Positions 35,172-44,667 of a stretch of 54,622 bases of DNA are shown here, piece by piece. Under the pieces are notes generated by a model that did no database searches, had not been told where the DNA came from, and worked only from the letters and a program-made list of their open reading frames with translations. Location: positions 1 through 54,622 of the forward strand of contig JACNKX010000060.1 in NCBI GenBank assembly GCA_014381825.1, read 5' to 3'. Position 1 is the stretch's first letter. Every line of letters starts with the position of its first letter. Source of the stretch: Planctomycetota bacterium. Lineage in GTDB: Bacteria; Planctomycetota; Planctomycetia; Pirellulales; Pirellulaceae. A program made the position numbers and the translations under genes.

Positions 35172-36338
35172 TCACCGCTGGTAGATTGGCAGCAGTTGAT
35201 ACGCGGGCGTAAGCGCAAGGATGGCAAGGGAAGTTGTGTAAGTGGCACCGTAGTTTCTTTCGTGGCCAGTGCCGAGCGGCCAAGAGCCGTCGTCGGATTG
35301 CTCTTCGATCATGTTGCGGGCGATCTGGGGATAGATCTGCTTCCAGGTGTCGCCACCGACTTGCGCGATGGCTTGGCTGCTGTAGTACGAGGCGAGATAG
35401 AAGAATCCGTTCTGCCAGGGGCGTGGATAGTCGCGTGACTCGAACCATGCAGTACCGGCTCGGATCATGTCGGTGTCGTGCCGACCGCCGAGAATTAGTG
35501 TCAACATTGCTGATGCTGTGTTGGCCAACGTGACGTTCGGTCTCTCGCCTCCGGGTGAGTTGGTCGGGACGTAACTAAAGACACCTTTTTCGCGTCGGTC
35601 GGGGTCGGTTACAAAGCAGCGTTCGACGAAATCCAGCCCTTCATCGAAGTAGTCCTTCGACACTTGGAACTCGGCGTTGCGGGCCGATCGCAAGAACATC
35701 AGTGACCAGCCGGTGACCGACATATCTGAGCTTGCTGTGGGGCTATCGGGATAGCCGTATCGAAAGCCGCCATGAAGCGAAGGATGAACTTTTGTACGAG
35801 TTTGGACTTCGCGCGCATAGAGCAGTGCGGTGGCAAGTGCCTCTTCGATCTTCCGGGACCGAGCACCCGTCGTCATGCCATAGACTTCACCGAGCATCAA
35901 CCCAGCAATGGCATGATTGTAGTGGACCGTTTGCCCCGTATTTGGATTACCGCCACCCGGCGTCAACGGAAGCAAACAGAAGTAGCCGCGCCGCTTCTGC
36001 GTCGCCAAGACGAAATCGATCGCCTTAGAGATCTGTTTGCCATACCGCCCATGGTCCGGGACGTGGCCCCGCGACAGGAACGCCATAACCGCGAACGACG
36101 TTATCGCGGGTTGAGCGACCGGTTCGCTTGGGAAGCGGCCATCCGGGCCCTGTTGGGAAGCCAGCCATCGCAGCCCGGCATCGACGGATGCTTCCACGCG
36201 CGACCACTCATTCGCCGGCAGCGCAGAGCTGAGATCAGACATCGGCGCGATGGTAGGTTGCGCTGTATCCTGCGCATCGCCGACGCTCGCACTCGCCAAC
36301 ATCGTCAGGCACAGCAATGGCATTGCGCTAATTCGCAT
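35172..36338 (-). CDS. Prenyltransferase/squalene-oxidase repeat (terpene-cyclase fold) protein
   Basis: The 388-aa exported protein has a signal peptide (MPLLCLTMLASASVG) and several alpha/alpha-barrel repeats of the prenyltransferase/squalene-cyclase type, such as GLRWLASQQGPDGRFP, TSFAVMAFLSRGH, MSVTGWSLMFLRSA and GSWPLGTGHERNYGATYTTSLAILAL. There is no DXDD or DCTAE catalytic motif, so it is probably not a cyclase. This fold recurs in planctomycetes at the end of BatA/VWA clusters. I chose the ATG at 36338 for the signal peptide; it overlaps the stop of the giant upstream gene by 11 bp, showing coupling. Last gene of the sigma-headed cluster. Confidence 0.85.
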   Translation of the reverse strand: MRISAMPLLCLTMLASASVGDAQDTAQPTIAPMSDLSSALPANEWSRVEASVDAGLRWLASQQGPDGRFPSEPVAQPAITSFAVMAFLSRGHVPDHGRYGKQISKAIDFVLATQKRRGYFCLLPLTPGGGNPNTGQTVHYNHAIAGLMLGEVYGMTTGARSRKIEEALATALLYAREVQTRTKVHPSLHGGFRYGYPDSPTASSDMSVTGWSLMFLRSARNAEFQVSKDYFDEGLDFVERCFVTDPDRREKGVFSYVPTNSPGGERPNVTLANTASAMLTLILGGRHDTDMIRAGTAWFESRDYPRPWQNGFFYLASYYSSQAIAQVGGDTWKQIYPQIARNMIEEQSDDGSWPLGTGHERNYGATYTTSLAILALTPAYQLLPIYQR

Positions 36339-39300
36339 TAATACTTTCCTCGTCCACGAATCGTCGCAGCAGATCCTGGTACTGTTCAATCTGCTTTCGA
36401 TAATCCTCCGGCGGCGTTCGACCGCGGACCTGCCAGAGTCCCGCGTCGAGCGTCGAGAGTACGCGATTCCAGGTGCTGTCGGGAATTGGTTCGCCGGCGG
36501 CGAGCGCCTCCATCATCGCTCTCATTTCATCGGCGTTGGCCAACTCTTCCCACTTCTCTCTATTAAGGCCTCCGCTACGAGCCTCTTCCAACATCTGGGC
36601 CAACATTTCAGCCTTCTTTTGCATTTCCTCGCGCTGCTCATCGCCCGTGGCGGGATCCTTCATCTTCTCTTCGATCGCCCGCAACATCGTCTCCATGTCT
36701 TCTTCCATGTCCTCCGCGTTGGCGAACCGCTTCAGCTCCTCTTCGGTCAGCGGCTGATCACCGGGAGCCCTTTGATCGTCGTCGTTCTTCGTTCGCCGTT
36801 GTGCCATCATCTGTGCGCGCTGCATTGCGTTGGTAACAGCTTGTTGAGGCGAGCCGCCTCCGCCACCACTCCCCTGTGCTTGCCACAACATCCAATCGCG
36901 GATCACCCGCAGATTCTGAGGCCGATTCGGAATCCCCAGCAACTGATTGAGATTCGGCTCGCGCTCCAACTGCTCCAGGAACTCATCCAAGCTAGGATCT
37001 TCGAGGTCGGCGACGTTGGGGTCTCTAACTTCGCGTTCATCCAAAATGTCCGCGGTCGTACGCCGCATCTTGTCAAACAGCTCCTCGGCGCGTTCAAACG
37101 CTTCGTTGGACATCGTCTGTTGAGCTTCTGCCTCATTGAATCTGGCATGATTCAGCTCGAACGCCGCGGCGGCTTGATTGAAGGTGATCGTCTCCATTAT
37201 CATCATCAGTTCGCGAACGATATTCGTCACTTCCGCGGGCGGATCGTCCGGTTGAAACAACCCTGTAAGATCGCCTTCGATTTCGGCCATGTCGATCCGC
37301 AGCCGATCTGTATCGACCGCAAGCTGCAGCTGGTCGACGGCCGCCAGACCGTGGAATCGCTCGTGTCGCACGTGTTCAGCCACCTCGGCCCAAGCGATGG
37401 CAAGTTCCGCAACGCCGCGACTTTCTGCGAGCCGGTTGGTCGTGAAGTCGATGACTTCTTCATCATCCTCATGCTCAAAGGCGAGCCGCTCCAGCACGGC
37501 GTCCATTTCCGTCAGCTCATGTTTGAGCTCGTCGGCCACCTTTGCGAGATCGATCTTCGCCTGATCGTCCTCCAAGGCATTACTCATCAGCTTCTTGGCT
37601 TTCAAGGAACTCTGCCGTGCCTTTAATGCCACTTCCTTGGCATGTTTGACAACCGTCGCACCGATCCCGGCGGTCGGCTCGAGATTCAACGGTAGTTGCG
37701 ACAAGGTTCGCGCCTCTAGTTGGGAAGCTGCTTTGACGAGGTCTTTCACCGCCAACAGACGCATCTCGGCGACTTGAATCCAAACGTCCGGTCGCTGAGC
37801 TTCATCCACACGCAACCACCCGCTCACTTCGTACGATATCTCCTCCTGAAGCTCGCGCAGGTCCGTCAACCGATTGCGAAGATTGCCGTCACGCCGCTTG
37901 ATGATATCCATGTACTTACCCATCAGTCGCGGGTCTTCGGCGAGAATCCGAGCGAACTCGGCCATGATCTCGCGTTCCATCTCAAGCACTTGCGTCAGGC
38001 GATCAAGATACGCCTCCTCTACTTCAACGACGGCCATCTTACGAGTTAGCGGGTTCTGATTCTTCTGCGCCTCACGTAGGACGCCTCGCATGTTCTCGAC
38101 GTACACCTCGTACATTTTGGCCGCCTCTTCCAGCGCCTCGGCAAGTTCGCGTTCACGAGCAACTTCCTCAAATTGTTTCATCAGGGCAGCGAGCGCCTCG
38201 CGCGCGGCCGACGTGTGATGCAGAGCTTCGAGGACGTTGCGAGCCGGCGTTGAACCTGGATCTTGAATCAAGACGAACATTCGGTCGCGAGCTGGCGTCA
38301 CATGCGTGCGGTCGATGTCCAGCATCTGCAAGCCGACGAACTCGTACTTGGTCTCGTTCGAACTCTTTCGCAAATCCGCGACGACCAATCCAGCGGTCTC
38401 AAGACTGGCATCCACCTGCTCTGGCTTCTCCGCCAGGGCTCCGAGATCAGTTTGACCGTTCAACTCGGTCAGTGTCGTTTCGGCCGCTTCGAGTTCCTTG
38501 TCAATCTTCTCCAATAGCTTTCGCGTATTCATCGTATCCGTCTGGCGACTCTTGCCTGCTTCCGCAACAACGGCAAGGCGTTCCGTAATCTTCAGCCGCC
38601 GTCGATTGCTCTCGGTATTCTGGCCACGCTGAGATTCGAACTGCATGTCCCGGTCCAGGTCCAGCGGCGGCGTGGGAGTCGGCGATCCACCTTGTGACGT
38701 CTCAGTCAATTGGACGGAGCCAGATGATTTGCGATCGCTATCGGGCTGTTCTGCGTCGGGATTTGCAGGATCGTTGGACTTTTGCGGAGCTTCACCTGGC
38801 TGTGAGTTCTGCGATGATGTGTTGTCACTGTTTGCAAGTTCCGGATCCTCATCGTTTGGAGTTTGGAGATTCGGCGATCCGCCACTCGGCGAAGTCTTTT
38901 CATTCGCCTCGCCTTCCGGCGTCTTTGCAGAACGTGCTGCAACAACCGGCGACTCCGAGCTGTCGTCACCTTCCGGATCGTCGGGGTTCGCTTCGGTTGA
39001 ATGCTTGCTCTTGGAAGCTGCAACCTGGTCGCCCGTTGGATCAGCGTTCTCGTTCGACATGGGACCATCGCCCTTGTTAGCCGCAACCGCCGCTGGATCT
39101 TTTGGAACTGTCGGGTCACTTGTCTCGCTCTCGTTCTTTTCTCCCTCGGCACGGGATTTGGTGATCGCCGTTTCGCCGGGCTTCTCTTCATCCTCGCCGA
39201 CTTTGAGACCTTCCTTGCCACTCTCGGCCACCGATTCTGTGGGACCTGCCTTCTCTTTCGGGTCCGTGCCAGTGGAAGCCGTTTCGTCACTCGCCGGCTC

Positions 39301-42177
39301 TTCTGAACCCGGCTTTCTCGAACCAGCGGTCGCGTCCGACTTAGCCATCTGTGCCTTGTCTGGCGACGCTTCAGCACTGCTCTCAGTTTCCGAACTACCG
39401 TCAGTCTGAGCCGTCGCGGTTGCATCGGGCGAGTCGCCTTCTTCCTTAGCCTCTTTCGATTCCGAAGATTTCGCGATTGCTGATGGGTCCTTCTCCTTGT
39501 CACCTTCAGCAGACTCGCCGGCCTTGTCCTTCCGAGCCGCAACATCTGCCGGATCGAGATCGAGCATCCGGTTGTCGGTCACGCGGATCGAGTAGCTTAT
39601 GTTGGTTCCCTCGTCCAATTCGAATTTGCTCAAATCGAGCTGAACTTCGCCGAGGATGTGTTTTTCGAGTTGCTGCTCGTCGATCGGAATCTCTTGCACA
39701 CTCAGCACACGCTGTTCGCCATTCTCGTCTTCCTCATACACCACCAGTTCCACTTTCGCGATTCCGTGGTCGTCATGAGCTTCGAACTTGATGTCGAGCA
39801 CTTCGTCTGCGCTGACCGACATCTCATCCGTGGGACTGATGACGCGAGCGACCGGAGCCTTGTCGGGGATGACCCGAATCCGGCAGATACGCTGATCTTC
39901 GTTCGTCAGCCCATACGGGCTGTGAAGCGTTGGACTGAGCGCGAGGTCTTTTTCGAGTACCGTTTCGTAACGGTACCAACCGTCGGCCTCAGCCGTCAGG
40001 ACAAGCATCTGCGCGACCGGCTCGCCAGATTCGTCGTCACTCGACAACAGCAATTCGAATCGTTCCAACTCGGCTTCGGATCTCATCTCCAGCGTCAGCC
40101 GACTGCCTTCGATCGCCTTGACGCGGCCAGGGAGCAGCGACTTTTCGTAAGGTGCCCGATCGACATAGTCAGGAGCGGTCACCGCGAGGTGAACTTCGGA
40201 AATCTCCGGCGGATCGATCGCGGTGATCGAATGCCACCGCGTGCGACCGTCGCCCGCGCTCACGCGATACCGAAACGATTCGTCGACGGCAACGAAATGA
40301 GAGAACTTCTCCGGTGCATCCCGATCAGCGTCAAGGACAATCGTGCTGGTCTCGTCAGCGCCGGTAACGAGCGTCAACGTTGCCGCGTCGCGAGTCATAC
40401 CTGTCAATTTCGTGACGATGTCAATCGACTGGCCGCGAGGGATCGCGGCGTCGCCTGTTACGCTATCGAGTTGCGTTGCTGTGATCGCGACCGTCGGCGC
40501 CCAGAAGCCCTGCGATTCCGCGCGTCGACCCGTCGCGATCACCCGCGGTCGGAACAGCAATTCGTCGCACTCGATCTTGGGAGCACGGCGGAAGAGTCGT
40601 GTTAGATAACCATACTCCCAGCGAGGCAGTTCGTCAGCCAGCAGCACTTTGATCTCGCCGCGCGTGACGTTGACCTCGAACTGGTCGAAGTTATTTTCAT
40701 CGCTCAGTTCGCTATCGAGCGGAGCGACCGACACCTGATATTGATGAACGCCAACTTCTGCCATGCGTTGTTCGAAACGTACCGTCCGCGTGGCCACGGC
40801 AGAATCGAACGCCACATCCTCGCTATCAATCACCTCGCCGTCTTGCAGTAGCTCGACGGTACAAATTTCGCCTTCACAATCGTAGGCCTGCAGGCTGGCT
40901 TCGATCACCATATCGTCATTTCGCATCGCGATGTTCGGAGCGAGCACGGACTGCAAGATGATGTCGCGGACGTGCCGTGTGTTCCCGATCGGAACGATGT
41001 ATATCGGAGTCCCGTCTAACTCCGCCGCCAGCTCGCGCGGGTGAGGGCTGTTGGTGCTATTGTGAATCACGTCGGTGGGAATGATCACGGCGGCGATCGG
41101 TTGTTGCTGACGAGCGCGACTGATCTGTTCCAAGACAGCGGAAAGATCCGTCACGAGCCCCGTCTTGTCATCGGCTTGGGGCTCTTGTTTACGCTGCCGC
41201 TTGATCTCGATCTCGGGAGATTCCTGATTGGACAGCGACGTTAGTGTCTCGTCGAATACGCTGTACCGAACATCCGCTTGATCGCTAACTGGACCCAAGA
41301 CGCTGTCCTTCAGCGACTCGACGAACAAACCAACTCGCGACAAGCGTGATGCCTGCGCAATGGACGCGAATGCTTCCGCGTTCTCGTTCTTCAACAACTG
41401 TTGCTCGCCTTCGGACACGGTTCGAGCCAACTCGGCGAGCCGCCGCTGAATGCCAGCAACGCGATGCTCCAAATCAGGCAGACTCTCTCGCCACCCTTTC
41501 TGCGACGGCGCGCGACCGCGTTCCAACGCTCTGGCAAGTTCCGTGAACGCTTGGAAATCCGGCCCATCGAGCATCTTTTGAATGCGTTTCGCCAGCGAGG
41601 ACTCCGCGCCGTCGGCATTCCCGGCAGCCTCCCAGCGGTTGCGGCGGTCAAGCACCGTGCTGACGTTCGCGCGAATGTGCTCGATCGCATCTCGCGCGGC
41701 AGTTGTCGCATCGCGGACACGACTTTCAGCGCGATGTTCGCGCTGAGCTTGTGCAGCGCTATGCAGATGTCGCTCGGCGATGCCTGCTGCTGCGAGGGCT
41801 CGGTCGGCTGCTTCGGTTGAGGTATCGGGAGCGCTTGCACCGGCGAGCGCCCATCGCAGGTCGTCCGAGGTTCCTTGCGGATCGACCGTCGCCATGCTCC
41901 GGCTGACGTCAGTCACAACGGCAACGGCTCGTCGAGTCGTCGACCGCTGCACGCTGACGGTTGTCGGTGCCAGCAGCATCCAGATGACAACGCCGACTGC
42001 CACCGCGCGCAGCACCCAAAAGAACATCGCGTTACGTTTTCCGATCACCGACCGTTCACGACTCAACGCCCAAGCAAACAGCGCCAGCAACACCACGCCG
42101 ATCACAACCGCAATCGGCAGGCCGAAGGGGCCGTCCAAGGCGAAATGCTCCAGGTTGTCGGTGATTGTGGGTAGCAT
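36328..42177 (-). CDS. Giant VWA-like membrane protein with acidic linker and coiled-coil C-terminus
   Basis: About 1949 aa. Two N-terminal membrane helices (about 19-38 and 50-70) are followed by a VWA-like segment with a DVSRS metal-site motif (about 87-91), then a long beta-rich region with Ig-like repeats. A low-complexity Ser/Glu/Asp/Lys/Pro linker follows (about 870-1175), then a long Glu/Arg/Leu-rich coiled-coil region (about 1225-1750), a GSGGGGGS hinge near 1772 and an acidic helical tail. The start at 42177 is seven bases after the upstream stop; the frame is open to 42243 but that would overlap the BatA-like coding end. Proteins of this layout follow BatA-like genes in planctomycetes. 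Envelope scaffolding or mechanosensing is a guess. The gene appears intact. Confidence 0.8.
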   Translation of the reverse strand: MLPTITDNLEHFALDGPFGLPIAVVIGVVLLALFAWALSRERSVIGKRNAMFFWVLRAVAVGVVIWMLLAPTTVSVQRSTTRRAVAVVTDVSRSMATVDPQGTSDDLRWALAGASAPDTSTEAADRALAAAGIAERHLHSAAQAQREHRAESRVRDATTAARDAIEHIRANVSTVLDRRNRWEAAGNADGAESSLAKRIQKMLDGPDFQAFTELARALERGRAPSQKGWRESLPDLEHRVAGIQRRLAELARTVSEGEQQLLKNENAEAFASIAQASRLSRVGLFVESLKDSVLGPVSDQADVRYSVFDETLTSLSNQESPEIEIKRQRKQEPQADDKTGLVTDLSAVLEQISRARQQQPIAAVIIPTDVIHNSTNSPHPRELAAELDGTPIYIVPIGNTRHVRDIILQSVLAPNIAMRNDDMVIEASLQAYDCEGEICTVELLQDGEVIDSEDVAFDSAVATRTVRFEQRMAEVGVHQYQVSVAPLDSELSDENNFDQFEVNVTRGEIKVLLADELPRWEYGYLTRLFRRAPKIECDELLFRPRVIATGRRAESQGFWAPTVAITATQLDSVTGDAAIPRGQSIDIVTKLTGMTRDAATLTLVTGADETSTIVLDADRDAPEKFSHFVAVDESFRYRVSAGDGRTRWHSITAIDPPEISEVHLAVTAPDYVDRAPYEKSLLPGRVKAIEGSRLTLEMRSEAELERFELLLSSDDESGEPVAQMLVLTAEADGWYRYETVLEKDLALSPTLHSPYGLTNEDQRICRIRVIPDKAPVARVISPTDEMSVSADEVLDIKFEAHDDHGIAKVELVVYEEDENGEQRVLSVQEIPIDEQQLEKHILGEVQLDLSKFELDEGTNISYSIRVTDNRMLDLDPADVAARKDKAGESAEGDKEKDPSAIAKSSESKEAKEEGDSPDATATAQTDGSSETESSAEASPDKAQMAKSDATAGSRKPGSEEPASDETASTGTDPKEKAGPTESVAESGKEGLKVGEDEEKPGETAITKSRAEGEKNESETSDPTVPKDPAAVAANKGDGPMSNENADPTGDQVAASKSKHSTEANPDDPEGDDSSESPVVAARSAKTPEGEANEKTSPSGGSPNLQTPNDEDPELANSDNTSSQNSQPGEAPQKSNDPANPDAEQPDSDRKSSGSVQLTETSQGGSPTPTPPLDLDRDMQFESQRGQNTESNRRRLKITERLAVVAEAGKSRQTDTMNTRKLLEKIDKELEAAETTLTELNGQTDLGALAEKPEQVDASLETAGLVVADLRKSSNETKYEFVGLQMLDIDRTHVTPARDRMFVLIQDPGSTPARNVLEALHHTSAAREALAALMKQFEEVARERELAEALEEAAKMYEVYVENMRGVLREAQKNQNPLTRKMAVVEVEEAYLDRLTQVLEMEREIMAEFARILAEDPRLMGKYMDIIKRRDGNLRNRLTDLRELQEEISYEVSGWLRVDEAQRPDVWIQVAEMRLLAVKDLVKAASQLEARTLSQLPLNLEPTAGIGATVVKHAKEVALKARQSSLKAKKLMSNALEDDQAKIDLAKVADELKHELTEMDAVLERLAFEHEDDEEVIDFTTNRLAESRGVAELAIAWAEVAEHVRHERFHGLAAVDQLQLAVDTDRLRIDMAEIEGDLTGLFQPDDPPAEVTNIVRELMMIMETITFNQAAAAFELNHARFNEAEAQQTMSNEAFERAEELFDKMRRTTADILDEREVRDPNVADLEDPSLDEFLEQLEREPNLNQLLGIPNRPQNLRVIRDWMLWQAQGSGGGGGSPQQAVTNAMQRAQMMAQRRTKNDDDQRAPGDQPLTEEELKRFANAEDMEEDMETMLRAIEEKMKDPATGDEQREEMQKKAEMLAQMLEEARSGGLNREKWEELANADEMRAMMEALAAGEPIPDSTWNRVLSTLDAGLWQVRGRTPPEDYRKQIEQYQDLLRRFVDEESINAN

Positions 42178-42184
42178 GGCTTTG

Positions 42185-43398
42185 TCAGACGTTGACGGCT
42201 TCTTTCTCTTGCTCTTCTGTTCCGGCCCCGCGACGTCCATCACTCTTTGACGCGGCGGTTGGCGGTCTACCGAAAACCGCCACGCTGCTTGCTTGTTGCA
42301 TCCAATCTTCGGTGGTCTCGGCGATTGAGTCTGAACCGAATCGTTGCTTCGAGATCAGGCCGGAGAGCAACAGTTCGCCCGCGATCAGCGCGATTAAGCC
42401 CATCAACAGTAGCGGCCAAACGGGGTCACGCTGATTCGTGCCGGTGATCTGCCGGCTCACCATGTTCTGGCTCAGCCCTGCAGTCTCGGTGAGCAGCTTG
42501 CGATCGACTGCCGCGAGCGCCGCGAGATTCGATTCGCGCGGATCGCGAGAGACGTAGAACGGGATCTGATCGCCGGAGAGACCCAGTTCGAGAGAGTACT
42601 CGCCGGGCAAGATCGTGCGACTCGATCGGAAGACGACGCCGTCGCCTGCTGGCTCCGAAGCCAGATCGATTTCGTCGCCGTGGGGAGTTGTCAGCGTTGC
42701 TTCGGTGAACTGCAAATCGGCGAGATGTACCGAGATCGGATCGCCGGGAGCTAGGTTGTGGCGCGTCGCACGCGGCTGTGTCAGATACGCAAGCCAGTTG
42801 TGTACCATCACGACGAACGACTGCTTGAGCGCAAAGTCGCTCCACTGATACCGCAAAGGAATACTCTGCACGATGACTCGGCCGCTGCCGACGTACTTCT
42901 CCACAGCCAGTGGCTCGCCGTTCGTAAGATCGAGTAGCACGGAGACATCATCGTACGAGATACCCGCGTTGAAACGGAATCGACCGGTGACTTTGACGTC
43001 GCCGGTATCGAGCCGTTCGACATCGGCAAGCTCAGCGACCGCGGGGTGGTCTTTGCCGAAGGGGTTGATCTTTGTCTTGGGCCGGTCGTCGTCAGTCGGG
43101 TCGTCTTCGACAACCGAGCCGATGCTTAGCGGCGACAGCCCATCACCATCATTGAAAAAGTAGTGATTGAAAGAGTCGATGTCCGTTCGCGGACCCAGGG
43201 CGAGCCATAACCCGCCGCCATCAGAAACAAACTCGCGAAGCCGGCCAATCGCCTCTTCGCTCAGCTCGGTCAGCGCCAACGCTTGACCTACTCCGACGAC
43301 AGTCCGGCTCGATCGAAGGTTGTTTACGGCGAGATTGCCCGTGCCGCCAACCGAGTCCAATTCGACCACTTCAAGTTCCGTTGGAAGCGAAGCACCGA
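42185..43398 (-). pseudogene. BatA-like membrane protein, 3' part only (5' half deleted)
   Basis: The recognisable region covers the second half of planctomycete BatA/VWA proteins: a Rossmann-like segment with LREFVSDGGGLWLALGP, a beta domain (LPGEYSLELGLSGDQIPFYVS) and a final membrane helix (WPLLLMGLIALIAGELLLSGL) with a short cytosolic tail. The N-terminal BatA helices and most of the VWA domain are missing. The frame runs upstream to 43507, but residues before about 43398 are out-of-frame translation of the EF-hand gene and carry no homology or start site. It is therefore a 5'-truncated gene joined to another gene's 3' part. It could still be translated from an internal start, but would lack its membrane anchor at the N-terminus. 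Confidence 0.7.
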
Positions 43399-44667
43399 TT
43401 AGCCGTCGTTGACGACGCCGACCGAAATCTGGTCCGAGCCGCTCATCGCGGCCGCTTGAACCGCCGAGAATTCGAGCAGCGTGCCGCCAACCGGAATCGT
43501 GATCCACGGGCCAACCGACTCGTGTGGCTTGCTCTCGCCAGCTAAATCAGACGAAATCTGCGTGATCCGTGTCGATGACTTTGCCGGGTCCTTCGTATTG
43601 AACGAAACGTTCACGGTCAGATCAGGAGCGAGTTCGTCCAGCTTGGAGATCTCGATCGCACTCAACTCGCCATCCGAGTCACCATCGAATCGCTTCAAGC
43701 CATCGGGCGAGCCATATCGTTTGGCCAACTACCGGAAGGCACTGGTGACGGCATTCGCGTCGAGAATTGGAACGATCGCGTGAACTGGAGCGGCATAGTT
43801 CTTGTGTCGTGGATCATCAGCGACCTCGGCGATCTCGGTGTATTCAACGACATCGTTTTGATTAACATCGCAAGACCGCAGCGTCTCGGGTGCGAGATTG
43901 AGTTCGCCCTCGGAGACTGTCCCGTCCATGTCTTTATCCAAGACACGGAACGCGGGAGCCTGTGCCGCGCGGAATCGCTGAAAGTTGTCGTCTAACAAAA
44001 GCAGCGTCGGGCCATCAACCCACTTCGTCAGCAACCAGCGAACTTCGTCGCGCGTAGGTGGTCGACCGGTCACTGTAGCGTAACGACGGAGGCGGGCTTC
44101 GAGGGCAGCGCTCGGCACCGAGATCAATTCGACTTCGGGCTCGGCTCCCTCCTCACTCGCTTCTTCGGGCGTTTCTTCTTCGCTCGCTTCTTCGACCGGC
44201 TCCTCTTCGGATTCCAGCGTCTCGTCGGGTTCTTCGTTTAACGGCAAGCCGGACGCGTCTGTGACACTCCCGTTCGCCACCGCCTGCGGCTCGCCGTTAA
44301 ACGAGGCGATGATGCGATCGATCCGCCGCTCGCGAATCATCTCGAATGGCTTGCCATCGATCGTGACAGCCGCATCGAGTAACAGCATTCGATCTGGCAA
44401 CGCCACGAAAAAACGCATCACAGACTTTGCCGGATCGGGTGCCTTTGTGACGTCGGAGCGGAACGCCGTCACGCTCTGATATTGAGGCAACAGCCCGCGC
44501 GTGATCGTCGGCGATTCGGCACGTTCCGCCGTCGCCCGCATGTTCGGTTGTTGCCGCTCGGGCGCAGGCCCAATGAAGCGGACCGGGACCGAAAGCTCAA
44601 CCTCGGCTGCGAGAACGCAGATGGACAGAGCAAGTAGCAAGCATAGTGACAAGATTAGCGGTCTCAT
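43399..44667 (-). pseudogene. EF-hand secreted protein with in-frame amber codon and truncated 3' end
   Basis: A signal peptide (LSLCLLLALSICVLA) is followed by a mixed domain, an acidic Glu-rich linker (about 150-175), and EF-hand loops: DKDMDGTVSEGE, DVNQNDVVEYTE and, further on, DGDSDGELSAIE. Between the second and third loops the codon at 43731-43729 is TAG, with perfectly continuous frame and family-like sequence on both sides (AFR-stop-LAKRYG). The frame then ends at TAA 43401-43399, exactly where the BatA-like sequence begins, so the true C-terminus is missing. Its ATG overlaps the DUF1501 stop by four bases. Calcium-binding envelope proteins like this are typical members of the cluster. 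Confidence 0.75.

Noticed and set aside
38706-39545. Long Arg/Lys-rich open frame on the minus strand
   Set aside because: It is a frame-shifted reading of the low-complexity linker of the giant VWA-like gene, and its composition follows from that repeat.
42185-43507. Complete BatA-like protein starting at 43507
   Set aside because: The first 35 residues are out-of-frame translation of the EF-hand gene and have no membrane helix, signal or ribosome site.
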